DNA of 64,000 bases, taken from the NCBI RefSeq assembly GCF_000296445.1, contig NZ_JH815199.1, positions 124,001 to 188,000 of the forward strand, given 5' to 3'. This stretch comes from Slackia piriformis YIT 12062. Lineage in GTDB: Bacteria; Actinomycetota; Coriobacteriia; Coriobacteriales; Eggerthellaceae. How positions within the stretch are numbered: the stretch's first letter is position 1; each line of letters starts with the position of its first letter. Under the pieces are notes generated by a model. The model ran no database searches, was not told the origin of the DNA, and saw only the letters and a list, made by a program, of their open reading frames with translations. Both the position numbers and the translations under genes were made by a program. Of this stretch, positions 32,358-41,090 are shown in pieces.

Positions 32358-32537
32358 ATGCCGCCTTACTTTTGTCGTCTGATTCTCAGGTTTGAAAGGC
32401 AGCTGCTCGGCAGCCGTCGCGTCTGCCCCCGTGCGTCATGGCGAGACGTTGAAGTCTATGCGGCCTGGCCGTTCGGGCGCATGCGCGGCGGAGGGCTTTT
32501 CGCATTGTCAGGCATATGCGCCAAGAAAGGAAACCCT

Positions 32538-33332
32538 ATGTCAAAACATGAAGAATTCGACTCTTTCGTTGCAACGATTGCCGCCTTGCGCGCGCCCGAC
32601 GGTTGCCCGTGGGATCGCGAGCAAACGCACCGCAGCATTGCGCACAACATGATCGAGGAGGCCTTCGAGGCAGTTGACGCAATTGAGGCGGACGACGTTG
32701 CCCATATGAGAGAAGAGCTTGGGGATGTGCTGCTGCAGGTTGTGCTGCAAAGCCAGATTGCCGCCGATGCGGGAGAGTTCGACATCGACGACGTGTGTCG
32801 AGACATAGATGCGAAGATGGTTCGTCGCCATCCTCATGTGTTCGGCGATGCGGCGGCGCAAGACGCTTCCGAGGTGCTTGGCATTTGGGATGCAGAAAAG
32901 CTCAAGGAAAAGCAGGCCGCCGATGCCGAATCGGGCGAGCGAGCGGGCTTGCTTGACGGCGTGCCGACGAGCTTTCCGGCGCTTATGCAGGCGCAGAAGA
33001 TTTCGCGCAAAGCTGTTGCCGTGGGGTTTGAATGGGAGTGCGAAGCCGACGTGTGGGCGAAGGTGGAAGAAGAGATAGCCGAGTTCAAGGCGGCCGCTAC
33101 ACCCGATGAGGCGGAGCTGGAATTTGGCGATGTCTTATTTTCCCTGGTCAACGTCGCACGTTGGCGCGGCGTTGACGCCGAGGGCGCGCTTCGCCGCACT
33201 TGTGCGAAGTTTCGTTCTCGTTGGTCGTTCATTGAAGGGGCGGCATGGGCGCAAGGTCGCGATGTGGCGGAGCTTTCTCAGGAGGAGATGGAAGAGCTCT
33301 GGCAGCAGGCCAAGCGACGCGAAGCCCGCTAG
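32538..33332 (+). CDS. mazG: nucleoside triphosphate pyrophosphohydrolase MazG
   Basis: A 264-residue protein with two MazG domains. The first has LRAPDGCPWDREQTHRSI, MIEEAFEAVDAIE and EELGDVLLQVV. The second has KVEEEIAEFKAA and ELEFGDVLFSLVNVARW. The paired E-x2-E / E-x2-D metal-binding helices identify it. It hydrolyses NTPs to NMP and PPi, clearing damaged nucleotides or adjusting pools. The frame extends upstream to 32211, but ATG 32538 starts the conserved region and has AGAAAGGAAA upstream. Confidence 0.93.
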   Translation: MSKHEEFDSFVATIAALRAPDGCPWDREQTHRSIAHNMIEEAFEAVDAIEADDVAHMREELGDVLLQVVLQSQIAADAGEFDIDDVCRDIDAKMVRRHPHVFGDAAAQDASEVLGIWDAEKLKEKQAADAESGERAGLLDGVPTSFPALMQAQKISRKAVAVGFEWECEADVWAKVEEEIAEFKAAATPDEAELEFGDVLFSLVNVARWRGVDAEGALRRTCAKFRSRWSFIEGAAWAQGRDVAELSQEEMEELWQQAKRREAR

Positions 33333-33360
33333 CCTGTGCAAATTCAGCATCCGAAGCGAT

Positions 33361-33389
33361 GAAGGCCCCTGGATATTCCAGGGGCCTTC
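33361..33389. terminator. terminator between mazG and the convergent AOR gene
   Basis: GAAGGCCCCTGG / CCAGGGGCCTTC is a strong near-palindrome between convergent genes and may serve both strands. The T-run is weak. Confidence 0.7.
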
Positions 33390-33414
33390 GTGCGTAAGGC
33401 TTACTTTGCGAACG

Positions 33415-35529
33415 TTACAGCAGGTTCAAGCTTGCAAGCTCGTCTTTGACGTCGCCCATGCCGTAGTCATCCAGGCATGCGGCGGTCGGGGCGCCGGTCT
33501 TCTCGTCCCAGCCGAATTCCTTGTACACCATGCCAAGAGCGGTCTGGAAGTCTTCGCGCTCCATCTTGTCGGTGCCGGCGGTGAAGGGCTGAATGTCAGG
33601 GTCTTTCGTGAACACCCATTCGGTGATGGTGTCATGCTCGTTGCGCATGTCGGTGGTGCCCATGCCGCGCACGGTGTTGGCACGCTGCAGCGTCATGACG
33701 GAGGCGGCGCGCTTGTAGAGCTCGTCGCGGGTCATTTCCTCGCCGGTGACGGCGGTGTAGAACTTGGCCTCGAGGTCCAAGTCGCCGCGATAGTCGCGGG
33801 ACTTGCTGGGAGACATGGTCATCGGCCACACCCAGTTGCACAGGGTCAGGCAGTCATGAAGCACGTCGGTGACGATGCTCCACCAGCAGAACTTGGCCTT
33901 GTACTCGTTCATGGGCGTGTAGTTCTTGTTCTGGTCGATGGCGGTCTCGCTGCCCCAGACCTCCTTGGCGATCTGCTGCTTGATCTCCCACGGAAGGCCG
34001 CAGCCCTGGAAGTTGACGGCGGAGTGAATCATGTCGTCGCGGTTGAACATCATGTTGTACACGGCGCCTACCTGGCCGAAGCACTCGATTGCATGATGGA
34101 CGGGCCAGCCGCGATAGTTGATGAGCGTAGACGTTGCGGTGTCGAACCATTCCTGGTCGTTCCAGCGCTCGCACCAAACCAAAGGACCGTAGGCGATCTT
34201 AGAGAGCTCAGAGTCGTTCTGGGAGATTTTGGTCAGAATCTCAACCATGACGGTGGGGTCTTTGGAGTCGTTCTCAAAACCGGCCCAGTTGATGGAGGCG
34301 TACTCTTCGGCGGGCAGGTTCTTCTCGAAAACGCCCGCGCGATAGCAATGGGCAATATCGCGGTAGAGCTGGGCGTAGTTGCACCAAAGGCCGAGGTTGT
34401 CCATGGTTGCCTGGGTGGTCATATCCCACAGGACGCTTTCGTCGTCGGCAATGTCGAGGCCCAAGATTTTCTTCATGTAAACGGACACGGGGAAGTTGGC
34501 GGCGCAGGTGTTGCCAACGGTCTCAAAGCCCGCGGTGCCCTCGGCCGCTTCGACGCGCAGGTCGGAGTAGCAGTGAATCGGGCAGCTGTGGCAGCCGTTC
34601 ATCTTCACGGTGTATTTTTCGGCGGCAGGGCCGAGGTCCTTGGTGGACTTCATGCAGCGATAGCCGACGGTATTAAGCTCGCCGGGCTTGGGCTCGCCGG
34701 TGTTGATCGGGCCGTCTTCAGCGAGAGCCCAGGTCAGGCCGTCGCGCGCGGTCCAACGGGAGCCTTCGTCGTAGAATTCCGCCCATTCCTGCTGGGTAGA
34801 GGGCACAACGTGGTTGTTGTTGGAGCCGATGACGTCGGAGAGCATGTAGTCAGACAACTCGGCAATGGCCTCGGGGTCTTTGACGTAGACCGAACCGTTG
34901 CCTTCGACAACGACGGCCTTGCACTTCTTGGAGCCGAGAATGGCGCCCACGCCGGCACCTGCGGAGTGGTTACGGGAGTTGATGATGTTGGAGTACGGGA
35001 GCTGATTTTCGCCGGCGGGGCCGATGGTTGCAACGCAGGCGCGGTTGGAAACCAGGGTGTTCAGCGCCTCGGTTGCAGCGCGGGTGCCAAGGCCCCACAC
35101 GCCGTCGGCGGATTCAATGGTGATATCGCCGTCGATGATTTTGACGAAAACGGGCTTGTCGGACTGGCCCTCGATGATCAGCGCATCCCAGCCTGCGAGC
35201 TTCAGCTTCGCACCGAACATGCCGCCCATGTGAGAGTCGACGACCAGATGATCCTTCGTGAACGTGGACAGATGGGCAAGCGTGGTGCGGCCTGCCAGGG
35301 GAACGCCGGAGGCGGTCAGCGGACCCACGGCGAAAATGACCTTGCTCTCGGGAGAGAGCGGATCGGTTCCTGCGGGAACCTCGTCATACATGATCTTGTT
35401 GGCGATGCCCATACCGCCGATGTATTGCTTGTATGGGTCGGTGGATTCGGTAGAGATGACGCCCGTGCTCAGGTTGACGCGGGCGATTTTGCCGGCCCAA
35501 CCGAACGAAACGTTGTCTTCTTTTGCCAT
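33415..35529 (-). CDS. tungsten-type aldehyde:ferredoxin oxidoreductase
   Basis: A 704-residue AOR-family enzyme. The N-terminal domain binds the tungstopterin (GKIARVNLSTG; YIGGMGIANKI; GPLTASGVPLAGRT; DSHMGGMFGAKLKLAGWDAL). CHSCPIHC (about residue 313) supplies cluster cysteines. Members oxidise aldehydes to carboxylic acids or run the reverse, with ferredoxin as partner. The ATG at 35529 has GGAGA upstream. Divergent from it is a four-cluster FeS protein (35794), a likely redox partner. Substrate not inferable. Confidence 0.92.
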   Translation of the reverse strand: MAKEDNVSFGWAGKIARVNLSTGVISTESTDPYKQYIGGMGIANKIMYDEVPAGTDPLSPESKVIFAVGPLTASGVPLAGRTTLAHLSTFTKDHLVVDSHMGGMFGAKLKLAGWDALIIEGQSDKPVFVKIIDGDITIESADGVWGLGTRAATEALNTLVSNRACVATIGPAGENQLPYSNIINSRNHSAGAGVGAILGSKKCKAVVVEGNGSVYVKDPEAIAELSDYMLSDVIGSNNNHVVPSTQQEWAEFYDEGSRWTARDGLTWALAEDGPINTGEPKPGELNTVGYRCMKSTKDLGPAAEKYTVKMNGCHSCPIHCYSDLRVEAAEGTAGFETVGNTCAANFPVSVYMKKILGLDIADDESVLWDMTTQATMDNLGLWCNYAQLYRDIAHCYRAGVFEKNLPAEEYASINWAGFENDSKDPTVMVEILTKISQNDSELSKIAYGPLVWCERWNDQEWFDTATSTLINYRGWPVHHAIECFGQVGAVYNMMFNRDDMIHSAVNFQGCGLPWEIKQQIAKEVWGSETAIDQNKNYTPMNEYKAKFCWWSIVTDVLHDCLTLCNWVWPMTMSPSKSRDYRGDLDLEAKFYTAVTGEEMTRDELYKRAASVMTLQRANTVRGMGTTDMRNEHDTITEWVFTKDPDIQPFTAGTDKMEREDFQTALGMVYKEFGWDEKTGAPTAACLDDYGMGDVKDELASLNLL

Positions 35530-35641
35530 TGCAATTCTCCAAGTCTCTTTTGAAACGTTGACGTGAAGCTGCGTGTGCGGAGGCATGTGCGTGTGCGACC
35601 GTTTCGGTCAGCGGTCATTATCCGCAATTGGGCGGTTTTGG

Positions 35642-35699
35642 TGTCCCCTCTTTGAGGGGATTGTCTCTCACCTGCGTTTTTATCCCTAAAGAGGGGACG
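35642..35699. repeat. GGGGACA element, copies 2 and 3 (facing)
   Basis: TGTCCCCTCTTTGAGGGGAT and, 20 bp on, TTATCCCTAAAGAGGGGAC are inverted relative to each other and both match the element at 30678-30706. The array sits in the divergent promoter region of the AOR and FeS genes. Confidence 0.6.
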
Positions 35700-35793
35700 A
35701 GCCACCGGCGCGCCCCTGCAATATAGCTTTTGTGCGAAGTGCGTTTCAGGGGGGTATGTGTCCTTACGAAGGATGCTAGGAAAGGAACATTCG

Positions 35794-36510
35794 ATGGAGG
35801 AGAAGAAGGGGGCCCTGGGGCAGACTGAGACCGCGGAAGCGGCGGAAGGCGCTGAGCAGGCCGCGCAGAAGGGCTTCACTCGTCGTCAGGTGGTTATCGG
35901 CGGCGTAGGCATCGGTCTTGCCGGACTTATCGCCGGCGGCGCTCTTGCCAAATGGGGGGTTGTTGAAGAAAGCATCGCATCGGGTCGCATCGTGCTCGAC
36001 CCCTTGCCTCAGAAGATGATTATCACCGATCGCGCGCGTTGCTCCGGATGCCAGCGTTGCGAGCTTATGTGCTCGCTGCGCAACGACGGTCGTGCATGCC
36101 AGCACACCGCTCGCGTTCGCGTGTGGGATAACTATAACTTCGGTTCTGGCGGCGAAAGCCCCGACGGCATTTTCCGCGACTGCCAGTTCACCGTTGAGCA
36201 TTGCAAGCAGTGCAAAGACGCCTGGTGCGTCAAGAACTGCCCCGTGCATGCCATTGCGCCCGATCCGGAAACCGGCGCTCGCGTGGTGAACGCCGAGGCG
36301 TGCATCGGCTGCGGCATGTGCCACGAAGCGTGCCCTTGGAACATGCCTGTCGTAGACACCGAAACCGGCGTTTCCACGAAGTGCATCGCATGCGGTCGCT
36401 GCGCCGTGCAGTGCCCCAACGGCGCGATCAAGTTCGTCGACTGGAAAGACATCGCGCAGGAGGCCATCAACAAGGGCATTGTCCGCACGACCACGCTGGT
36501 CGAGAACTAA
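35794..36510 (+). CDS. exported or membrane-anchored four-cluster 4Fe-4S protein
   Basis: The product has 238 residues. A polar N-terminus leads to TRRQVVIGGVGIGLAGLIAGG (about 28-50), a Tat-like signal or anchor. Four cluster motifs follow: CSGCQRCELMC, CKQCKDAWCVKNCP, CIGCGMCHEACP and CIACGRCAVQCP, as in DmsB/PsrB-type electron-transfer subunits. It could serve the divergent aldehyde oxidoreductase or the Mo reductase operon downstream; gene order allows both. RBS AAAGGAAC before the ATG. Confidence 0.9.
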   Translation: MEEKKGALGQTETAEAAEGAEQAAQKGFTRRQVVIGGVGIGLAGLIAGGALAKWGVVEESIASGRIVLDPLPQKMIITDRARCSGCQRCELMCSLRNDGRACQHTARVRVWDNYNFGSGGESPDGIFRDCQFTVEHCKQCKDAWCVKNCPVHAIAPDPETGARVVNAEACIGCGMCHEACPWNMPVVDTETGVSTKCIACGRCAVQCPNGAIKFVDWKDIAQEAINKGIVRTTTLVEN

Positions 36511-36555
36511 CCGCTCGTTGTTCTTACAATTTCGAATGAATGAGAGGGCTGGTTC

Positions 36556-37188
36556 ATGAATACTCCGGCAGTGTTTTCAGTGGCTTCGAAGTGCTTTGTC
36601 GATCTTGGTGAGCAAGACTACGAAGAGCTTGTTTCTCCCGAGGTATGGAACGCTTTTCTTGCCGAAATAGCGCACGCCGAAAGCGGAGTGCTCGCCGAAC
36701 GCCTTGCCGCCCGCGAGCTTGCTGCGATTGAGAATCCGCCGAGTTTCGAAGAGCACGGACGTTTCTGCCGTTGCCATTTCACCGGCGGTCTGCCCGAATC
36801 CGCTATGCCTGTCGAGTCGCTGTATCGTCCCTGGCGTGAAAGCGGCGCCGCAAATACGGGCCAGCGCGGCATGTATCGCTCGGAATCGGCGCTTTACATG
36901 GAAAGCCTTATTGACCGATTGGGCATGACCGTGCCGCAGGGCTACGAGGCTTGGCCGGACCATCTGGCTTTGGAGCTTGACTTGCTCGCTGTGCTTTTGC
37001 GAAGCGGCTGCGCGCAAGATGCTCGTTCATTCGCTTTGGAACGCTTTGGCTGGCTGGCCGATTATCGGCAGAAGCTGCTGCGTCTTGCCGACCCTCAGAA
37101 GGATTTCTACCTCGCCTTAGTCGACGTCCTCATCGACGCGGTTGAGGTTGCAAAAGGGTCCGATGCGGCATGCGGCGCCGAACAATAA
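36556..37188 (+). CDS. TorD/DmsD-family maturation chaperone
   Basis: A 210-residue, all-helical protein. YRSESALYMESLIDRLGMTV and PDHLALELDLLAVLL match the core of TorD-family chaperones, which bind the Tat signal of Mo enzymes and help cofactor insertion before export. It sits between two exported redox proteins and 47 bp before the catalytic subunit gene, its probable client. Confidence 0.88.
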   Translation: MNTPAVFSVASKCFVDLGEQDYEELVSPEVWNAFLAEIAHAESGVLAERLAARELAAIENPPSFEEHGRFCRCHFTGGLPESAMPVESLYRPWRESGAANTGQRGMYRSESALYMESLIDRLGMTVPQGYEAWPDHLALELDLLAVLLRSGCAQDARSFALERFGWLADYRQKLLRLADPQKDFYLALVDVLIDAVEVAKGSDAACGAEQ

Positions 37189-37235
37189 GAAGCCGCCGGC
37201 ATATTCAAGTTATATCTGTAAGAGAGGAACCGAGA

Positions 37236-39440
37236 ATGTCAGAAAACGCAATTACAAGGCGGAGCTTTCTGGCCGGCAGCGCGGGTGTAGCGGCCCTTGC
37301 TGCGGCGGGTGGATACATGAGCTTCGGCGCTTGGGAGCAGGCGTACGCTGACGAACCCGAAAACGATCAGGGTTCCTGGTCTGCCTATACCATGTGCAAC
37401 GCATGCTCGAGCAAGTGCGGCTACAAGGCGTATGTGAAGCGCGGCCGCCTGTCGAAGCTCATCCCGAGCGAGCATGATGCCCACGCTCGCGGCAAAATTT
37501 GCGCTCGCGGCTATGGCTATCCGTCCTTTGTCTATTCCGAGGACCGCCTGACCGACCCCTTGAAGAAAAACGACAAGGGCGAGTTCGAGGCGATTTCTTG
37601 GGAGCAGGCGTATCAAGAGATCGGCGAGAAGGTTAAGGCAATCATTGACGCCAACGGCCCCGAGGCGCTGGCTCTTGTGCAAGACCCCCGTCCGAGCGGC
37701 GCATTCTACACCAAGCGCTTCCTGGACGCGCTTGGCTCGCCGAACTACTATACGCACGGCGCAGCATGCAACCTTTCGAAAGCATCCGGCTTTGCCCAGG
37801 TCATTGGTGCGGGAGACTTCCAGAGTGACATCCCCAACACCAAGATGATCATGTATATAGGCCGTTCTGTCGCTGACGCCATTCGTCCGAGCCATCTGCA
37901 GGACCTGCAGGCGGCCCATGAAAACGGCGCGAAGATCGTCATGGTCGATCCGCGCTGCAATAATTCCACGGTGTTTGCCGACGAATGGTTGCCCATCAAC
38001 CCTGGCACCGACCTGGCGTTTATTTTGGCCATGTGCAACGTGCTGATTCGCGATGGCATCTACGACAAGGATTACGTGGCGGAAAACGTCGAAGGCTTCG
38101 ACGAATTCGCCGCCGGCATTGCCGACCACACTCCGCTGTGGGCGGAAGGCGTCTGCGGCATTTCCGCCGAGACCATCGAGCGCCTTGCCCACGAGTTCGC
38201 CCAGGCCGCCCCCGCGGCATCGATCGACGCCGGCTGGCGCGGAGGTTTTGGCAACCAGTATGCCAACTCCGGAGAGACGGCACGCGCCCTGGTCATCTTC
38301 AACACGCTGCTTGGCTGCTGGAACCAGGAAGGCGGCGCGCTTTTGACCTCGGGTGTCAGCGCGGGTAAGCTTGATGAGACGAAGTTTCCTCCCGTACCGA
38401 AGGTCGAGGCCAAGAAGGCGGGCTCCGAAGAGTACCCGCTTGCTTCGGCTGGCATGGGCGTGAATATCCATGCTGCGAGCCTTGCGAAAGAAGGCAAAAT
38501 CAAGGGCATGTTCTTCTACAACTCCAACATGGTTGCCGGCTATTCCAACCCGGCTTACATGCAGGAGTGCCTGGATGCCCTTGAGCTGTGCGTGGTCGTT
38601 GACGTTCAGATGTCCGAGACGGCGCTTTGCGCAGACTACGTGCTTCCCGAATGCAGCTATCTTGAGCGCCTTGAGATTCCCGTGTTCAACGGCGGCAAGG
38701 TGCCGAGTGTCTCCTTGCGCGACAAGGTGCTCGATGTTATCCACCCGAACACCCTGCCGGTCGATCAGATTTTCTCTGGCTTGGCGGAGGCGTGCGGCGT
38801 GGGCCAGTACTTCCCGTTCACGGTCGAAGAGCTCGCGGACGCGCAGCTTAAGACGGTGGGTCTGAGCCTTGACGAGCTTCGCAAGGTTGGCACGGTCGAA
38901 TTCCCCGAGAAGGCCTTCGTCTACGGCCAGACGCCGAAGTGGAAGACCCCGTCCGGCAAGATTCAGTTCACAAGCGAGGCGTGCGAGAAGGCCGGCTATT
39001 CCGCCGCTCCCGTATGGGTGGCGCCTGCGGTTGTTCCCGCCGGCGGCAGCCAGTTCCGCCTGATCACGGGCAAGCAGGCCATTCATAGCCACACTATGAC
39101 GGCGAACTGCGAAGCGCTGATGTCCATTACCCAAGACTATGATTTGACGCGCGTGTGGCTGAATGCCGATCGTGCTGCCGAACTGGGCATCAAAGACGGC
39201 GACGAGGTGGAGCTTTCCAACGAGAAGTTTACCGGTCGCTGCCATGTGAAGGTGACGCAGCGTTTGAACCCGACGGCCGTGTTCATGCCGCCCGCGTACG
39301 GATGCTCTTCGAAAGACCAGCATACGGCGTACGGCGTGGGCCTGCGTCCTACGGACTTCATGGATTATCAGCTTGAGCGCGGCTATGGCTCCACCATGGC
39401 GCATGAGGTCTTGGTGACTGTTAAGAAGGTGGGTGCGTAA
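37236..39440 (+). CDS. molybdopterin oxidoreductase catalytic subunit (PsrA/PhsA-like)
   Basis: A 734-residue DMSO-reductase-superfamily protein. The N-terminus has a Tat signal (TRRSFLAGSAGVAALAAAGG). CNACSSKCGYKAYVKRG with GKICARG supplies the proximal 4Fe-4S cluster. HGAACNLSKASG places a Cys (near residue 178) at the Mo-ligand position, as in polysulfide/thiosulfate and periplasmic nitrate-type enzymes. The C-terminal molydop-binding domain has LITGKQAIHSHTMTANCEAL and ends with RGYGSTMAHEVLV. The operon form (A, B, then NrfD-type C) best fits sulfur-compound reduction, but arsenate, tetrathionate or organic substrates cannot be excluded. Its stop overlaps the next ATG. Confidence 0.9.
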   Translation: MSENAITRRSFLAGSAGVAALAAAGGYMSFGAWEQAYADEPENDQGSWSAYTMCNACSSKCGYKAYVKRGRLSKLIPSEHDAHARGKICARGYGYPSFVYSEDRLTDPLKKNDKGEFEAISWEQAYQEIGEKVKAIIDANGPEALALVQDPRPSGAFYTKRFLDALGSPNYYTHGAACNLSKASGFAQVIGAGDFQSDIPNTKMIMYIGRSVADAIRPSHLQDLQAAHENGAKIVMVDPRCNNSTVFADEWLPINPGTDLAFILAMCNVLIRDGIYDKDYVAENVEGFDEFAAGIADHTPLWAEGVCGISAETIERLAHEFAQAAPAASIDAGWRGGFGNQYANSGETARALVIFNTLLGCWNQEGGALLTSGVSAGKLDETKFPPVPKVEAKKAGSEEYPLASAGMGVNIHAASLAKEGKIKGMFFYNSNMVAGYSNPAYMQECLDALELCVVVDVQMSETALCADYVLPECSYLERLEIPVFNGGKVPSVSLRDKVLDVIHPNTLPVDQIFSGLAEACGVGQYFPFTVEELADAQLKTVGLSLDELRKVGTVEFPEKAFVYGQTPKWKTPSGKIQFTSEACEKAGYSAAPVWVAPAVVPAGGSQFRLITGKQAIHSHTMTANCEALMSITQDYDLTRVWLNADRAAELGIKDGDEVELSNEKFTGRCHVKVTQRLNPTAVFMPPAYGCSSKDQHTAYGVGLRPTDFMDYQLERGYGSTMAHEVLVTVKKVGA

Positions 39441-39979
39441 TGGCACGTTACGGAATGCTTATCGATACGACGAAATGCATCGGGTGTTACGCCTGTCGCA
39501 CGGCATGCCAGAGGCAAAACGACCTGCTTCCTGCTGAGTCGTTCATCAAGTTCCATGAATTCGAGCGCGGCACGTATCCGCATGTCACGATTGAGCATGT
39601 GCCCACGCAGTGCATGCATTGCGTTGACGCTCCGTGCCAGGCCGTATGCCCGACGGGCGCAACCTACACCACGGAAGACGGCATCGTTTGCGTCGATCAC
39701 GGGCGTTGCATCGGCTGTAAGTACTGCATGGCGGCGTGCCCCTACCAGGCGCGTGTGGTCAATGAAGAAACCGGCGCGGTTGACAAGTGCCGTTTCTGCA
39801 CGGTTTCCGCACTTGATGGCACCGAGATGTGCACGTGCGTGACGGCATGCCCGACCGGCGTGCGTACATTCGGCGACCTCGACGACCCGAATTCCGAGAT
39901 ATCGCAGAAGATCGCCGAGCTGAACGCTCAGCCGATCGATGGCGATTTGACCAAATCAAAAGTCTTCTACGTGAGGTGA
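39440..39979 (+). CDS. 4Fe-4S electron-transfer subunit (PsrB/DmsB-like)
   Basis: A 179-residue ferredoxin-like subunit with four cluster motifs: CIGCYACRTACQ, CMHCVDAPCQAVCP, CIGCKYCMAACP and CRFC...CTCVTACP. It would pass electrons from the membrane subunit to the Mo subunit. The ATG overlaps the upstream stop by one base, a sign of coupled translation. It has no signal of its own and is likely exported bound to the catalytic subunit. Confidence 0.93.
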   Translation: MARYGMLIDTTKCIGCYACRTACQRQNDLLPAESFIKFHEFERGTYPHVTIEHVPTQCMHCVDAPCQAVCPTGATYTTEDGIVCVDHGRCIGCKYCMAACPYQARVVNEETGAVDKCRFCTVSALDGTEMCTCVTACPTGVRTFGDLDDPNSEISQKIAELNAQPIDGDLTKSKVFYVR

Positions 39980-39985
39980 TGAAGG

Positions 39986-40870
39986 ATGTCATTCGAACCT
40001 ATCTGGGGCGCTCCCATCGCCTGGTATTTGTTCCTTGCCGGTTTGGGCGGCGGCGCGTTTGTGACGTCAGCGTTTCTTGCGTGGCGTCATCCCGAGGCCG
40101 TCAACATGCGCAAGGTCGGCCATCTTATTGCGCCCGTAGCCGTTATGATCGGCTTGCTGTTGCTTATGGTGGACGCCGAGGCCGGCTTGCACAACCCGCT
40201 TCGCTTCGCCTTGCTTTTGCATAACCCGTTTTCGGTTATGACCTGGGGCGTTGTATTCTTGGCGGGCTTCATGGTGGTGTCTATCATCGTGGTGGTTCTC
40301 GATTTCATGAAGAAGTCTGTTCCGAAGTGGCTTGAGCTTGTTGGCGTGGTGTTCGGCGTGTGTGTTGCCATGTACACCGGCGCCTTGCTGGGCGTGTGCA
40401 AGACGTTCCCGCTGTGGAACAACGCCCTGCTGCCTATCTTGTTCCTGGTGTCTGCCATGTCTGCCGGCGCCGCATCGGTGCTGCTGGTTGCGGTGTTTCG
40501 TCATGCCGACGAGTTCAACAAGGCCGGCGTGCTGAAGAAGTTCCACTTCTGCCTGCCCATCATCGAGATTGTGCTGGTTGCCTCGCTGTGCTTCATCACT
40601 AGCTACAATTCTCCGGCCGGCTTCGACTCCGTAATGAGCATGGTTGCCGGGACGTGGGCTCCGCTGTTCTGGATTGGCCTGGTGCTGATCGGCTTGGTTG
40701 TTCCGACCGGCCTTGAAACCTGGCTGCTCTTCTTCTCCGCGAAGGAGTTCGAAGAGTCCAAGAAGGCGCACATGATCAGCGCCGCATCCGATGCGGGCGT
40801 GCTGATCGGCGGTTTCTTGCTGCGTTTCCTTGTTGTCATGGCGGCGCTTCCTGTCACGTTTGTGATGTAG
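39986..40870 (+). CDS. NrfD/PsrC-family membrane quinol-oxidising subunit
   Basis: The product has 294 residues and about eight membrane helices, opening with WGAPIAWYLFLAGLGGGAFV, the usual NrfD/PsrC start. It anchors the complex and takes electrons from menaquinol. It starts 6 bp after the FeS subunit and ends the operon before a strong terminator. Confidence 0.92.
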   Translation: MSFEPIWGAPIAWYLFLAGLGGGAFVTSAFLAWRHPEAVNMRKVGHLIAPVAVMIGLLLLMVDAEAGLHNPLRFALLLHNPFSVMTWGVVFLAGFMVVSIIVVVLDFMKKSVPKWLELVGVVFGVCVAMYTGALLGVCKTFPLWNNALLPILFLVSAMSAGAASVLLVAVFRHADEFNKAGVLKKFHFCLPIIEIVLVASLCFITSYNSPAGFDSVMSMVAGTWAPLFWIGLVLIGLVVPTGLETWLLFFSAKEFEESKKAHMISAASDAGVLIGGFLLRFLVVMAALPVTFVM

Positions 40871-40876
40871 GTTTCG

Positions 40877-40914
40877 GCCCCTCGGTGCTTTGCGCGCGCC
40901 GAGGGGCTTTTTTA
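40877..40914 (+). terminator. intrinsic terminator
   Basis: GCCCCTCGG / CCGAGGGGC with seven T; it ends the Mo reductase operon. Confidence 0.88.
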
Positions 40915-41090
40915 TGGCTTCGGCGGCGTAAATGCGTCGAGATTGCTCGCATATCGACAGAATGGGCACTTCAGGGGAATTTACCTAGACGAAACATGGA
41001 AGGCGGGTATGCTATGCGCCAAAAGAGAGCTTGGCTTTAAGTCCGAGACGGCTTTGGGGTCAAGACACACCATCTAGTGAGGAGACCGTT

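Noticed and set aside
33106-35553. 815-codon rightward open frame
   Set aside because: It is the antisense of the aldehyde oxidoreductase gene; its composition (Gly/Val/His runs) is what reverse-strand reading of a GC-rich gene yields, and the AOR motifs on the other strand are unambiguous.
37239-39446. 735-codon leftward open frame
   Set aside because: Antisense shadow of the Mo reductase catalytic subunit.
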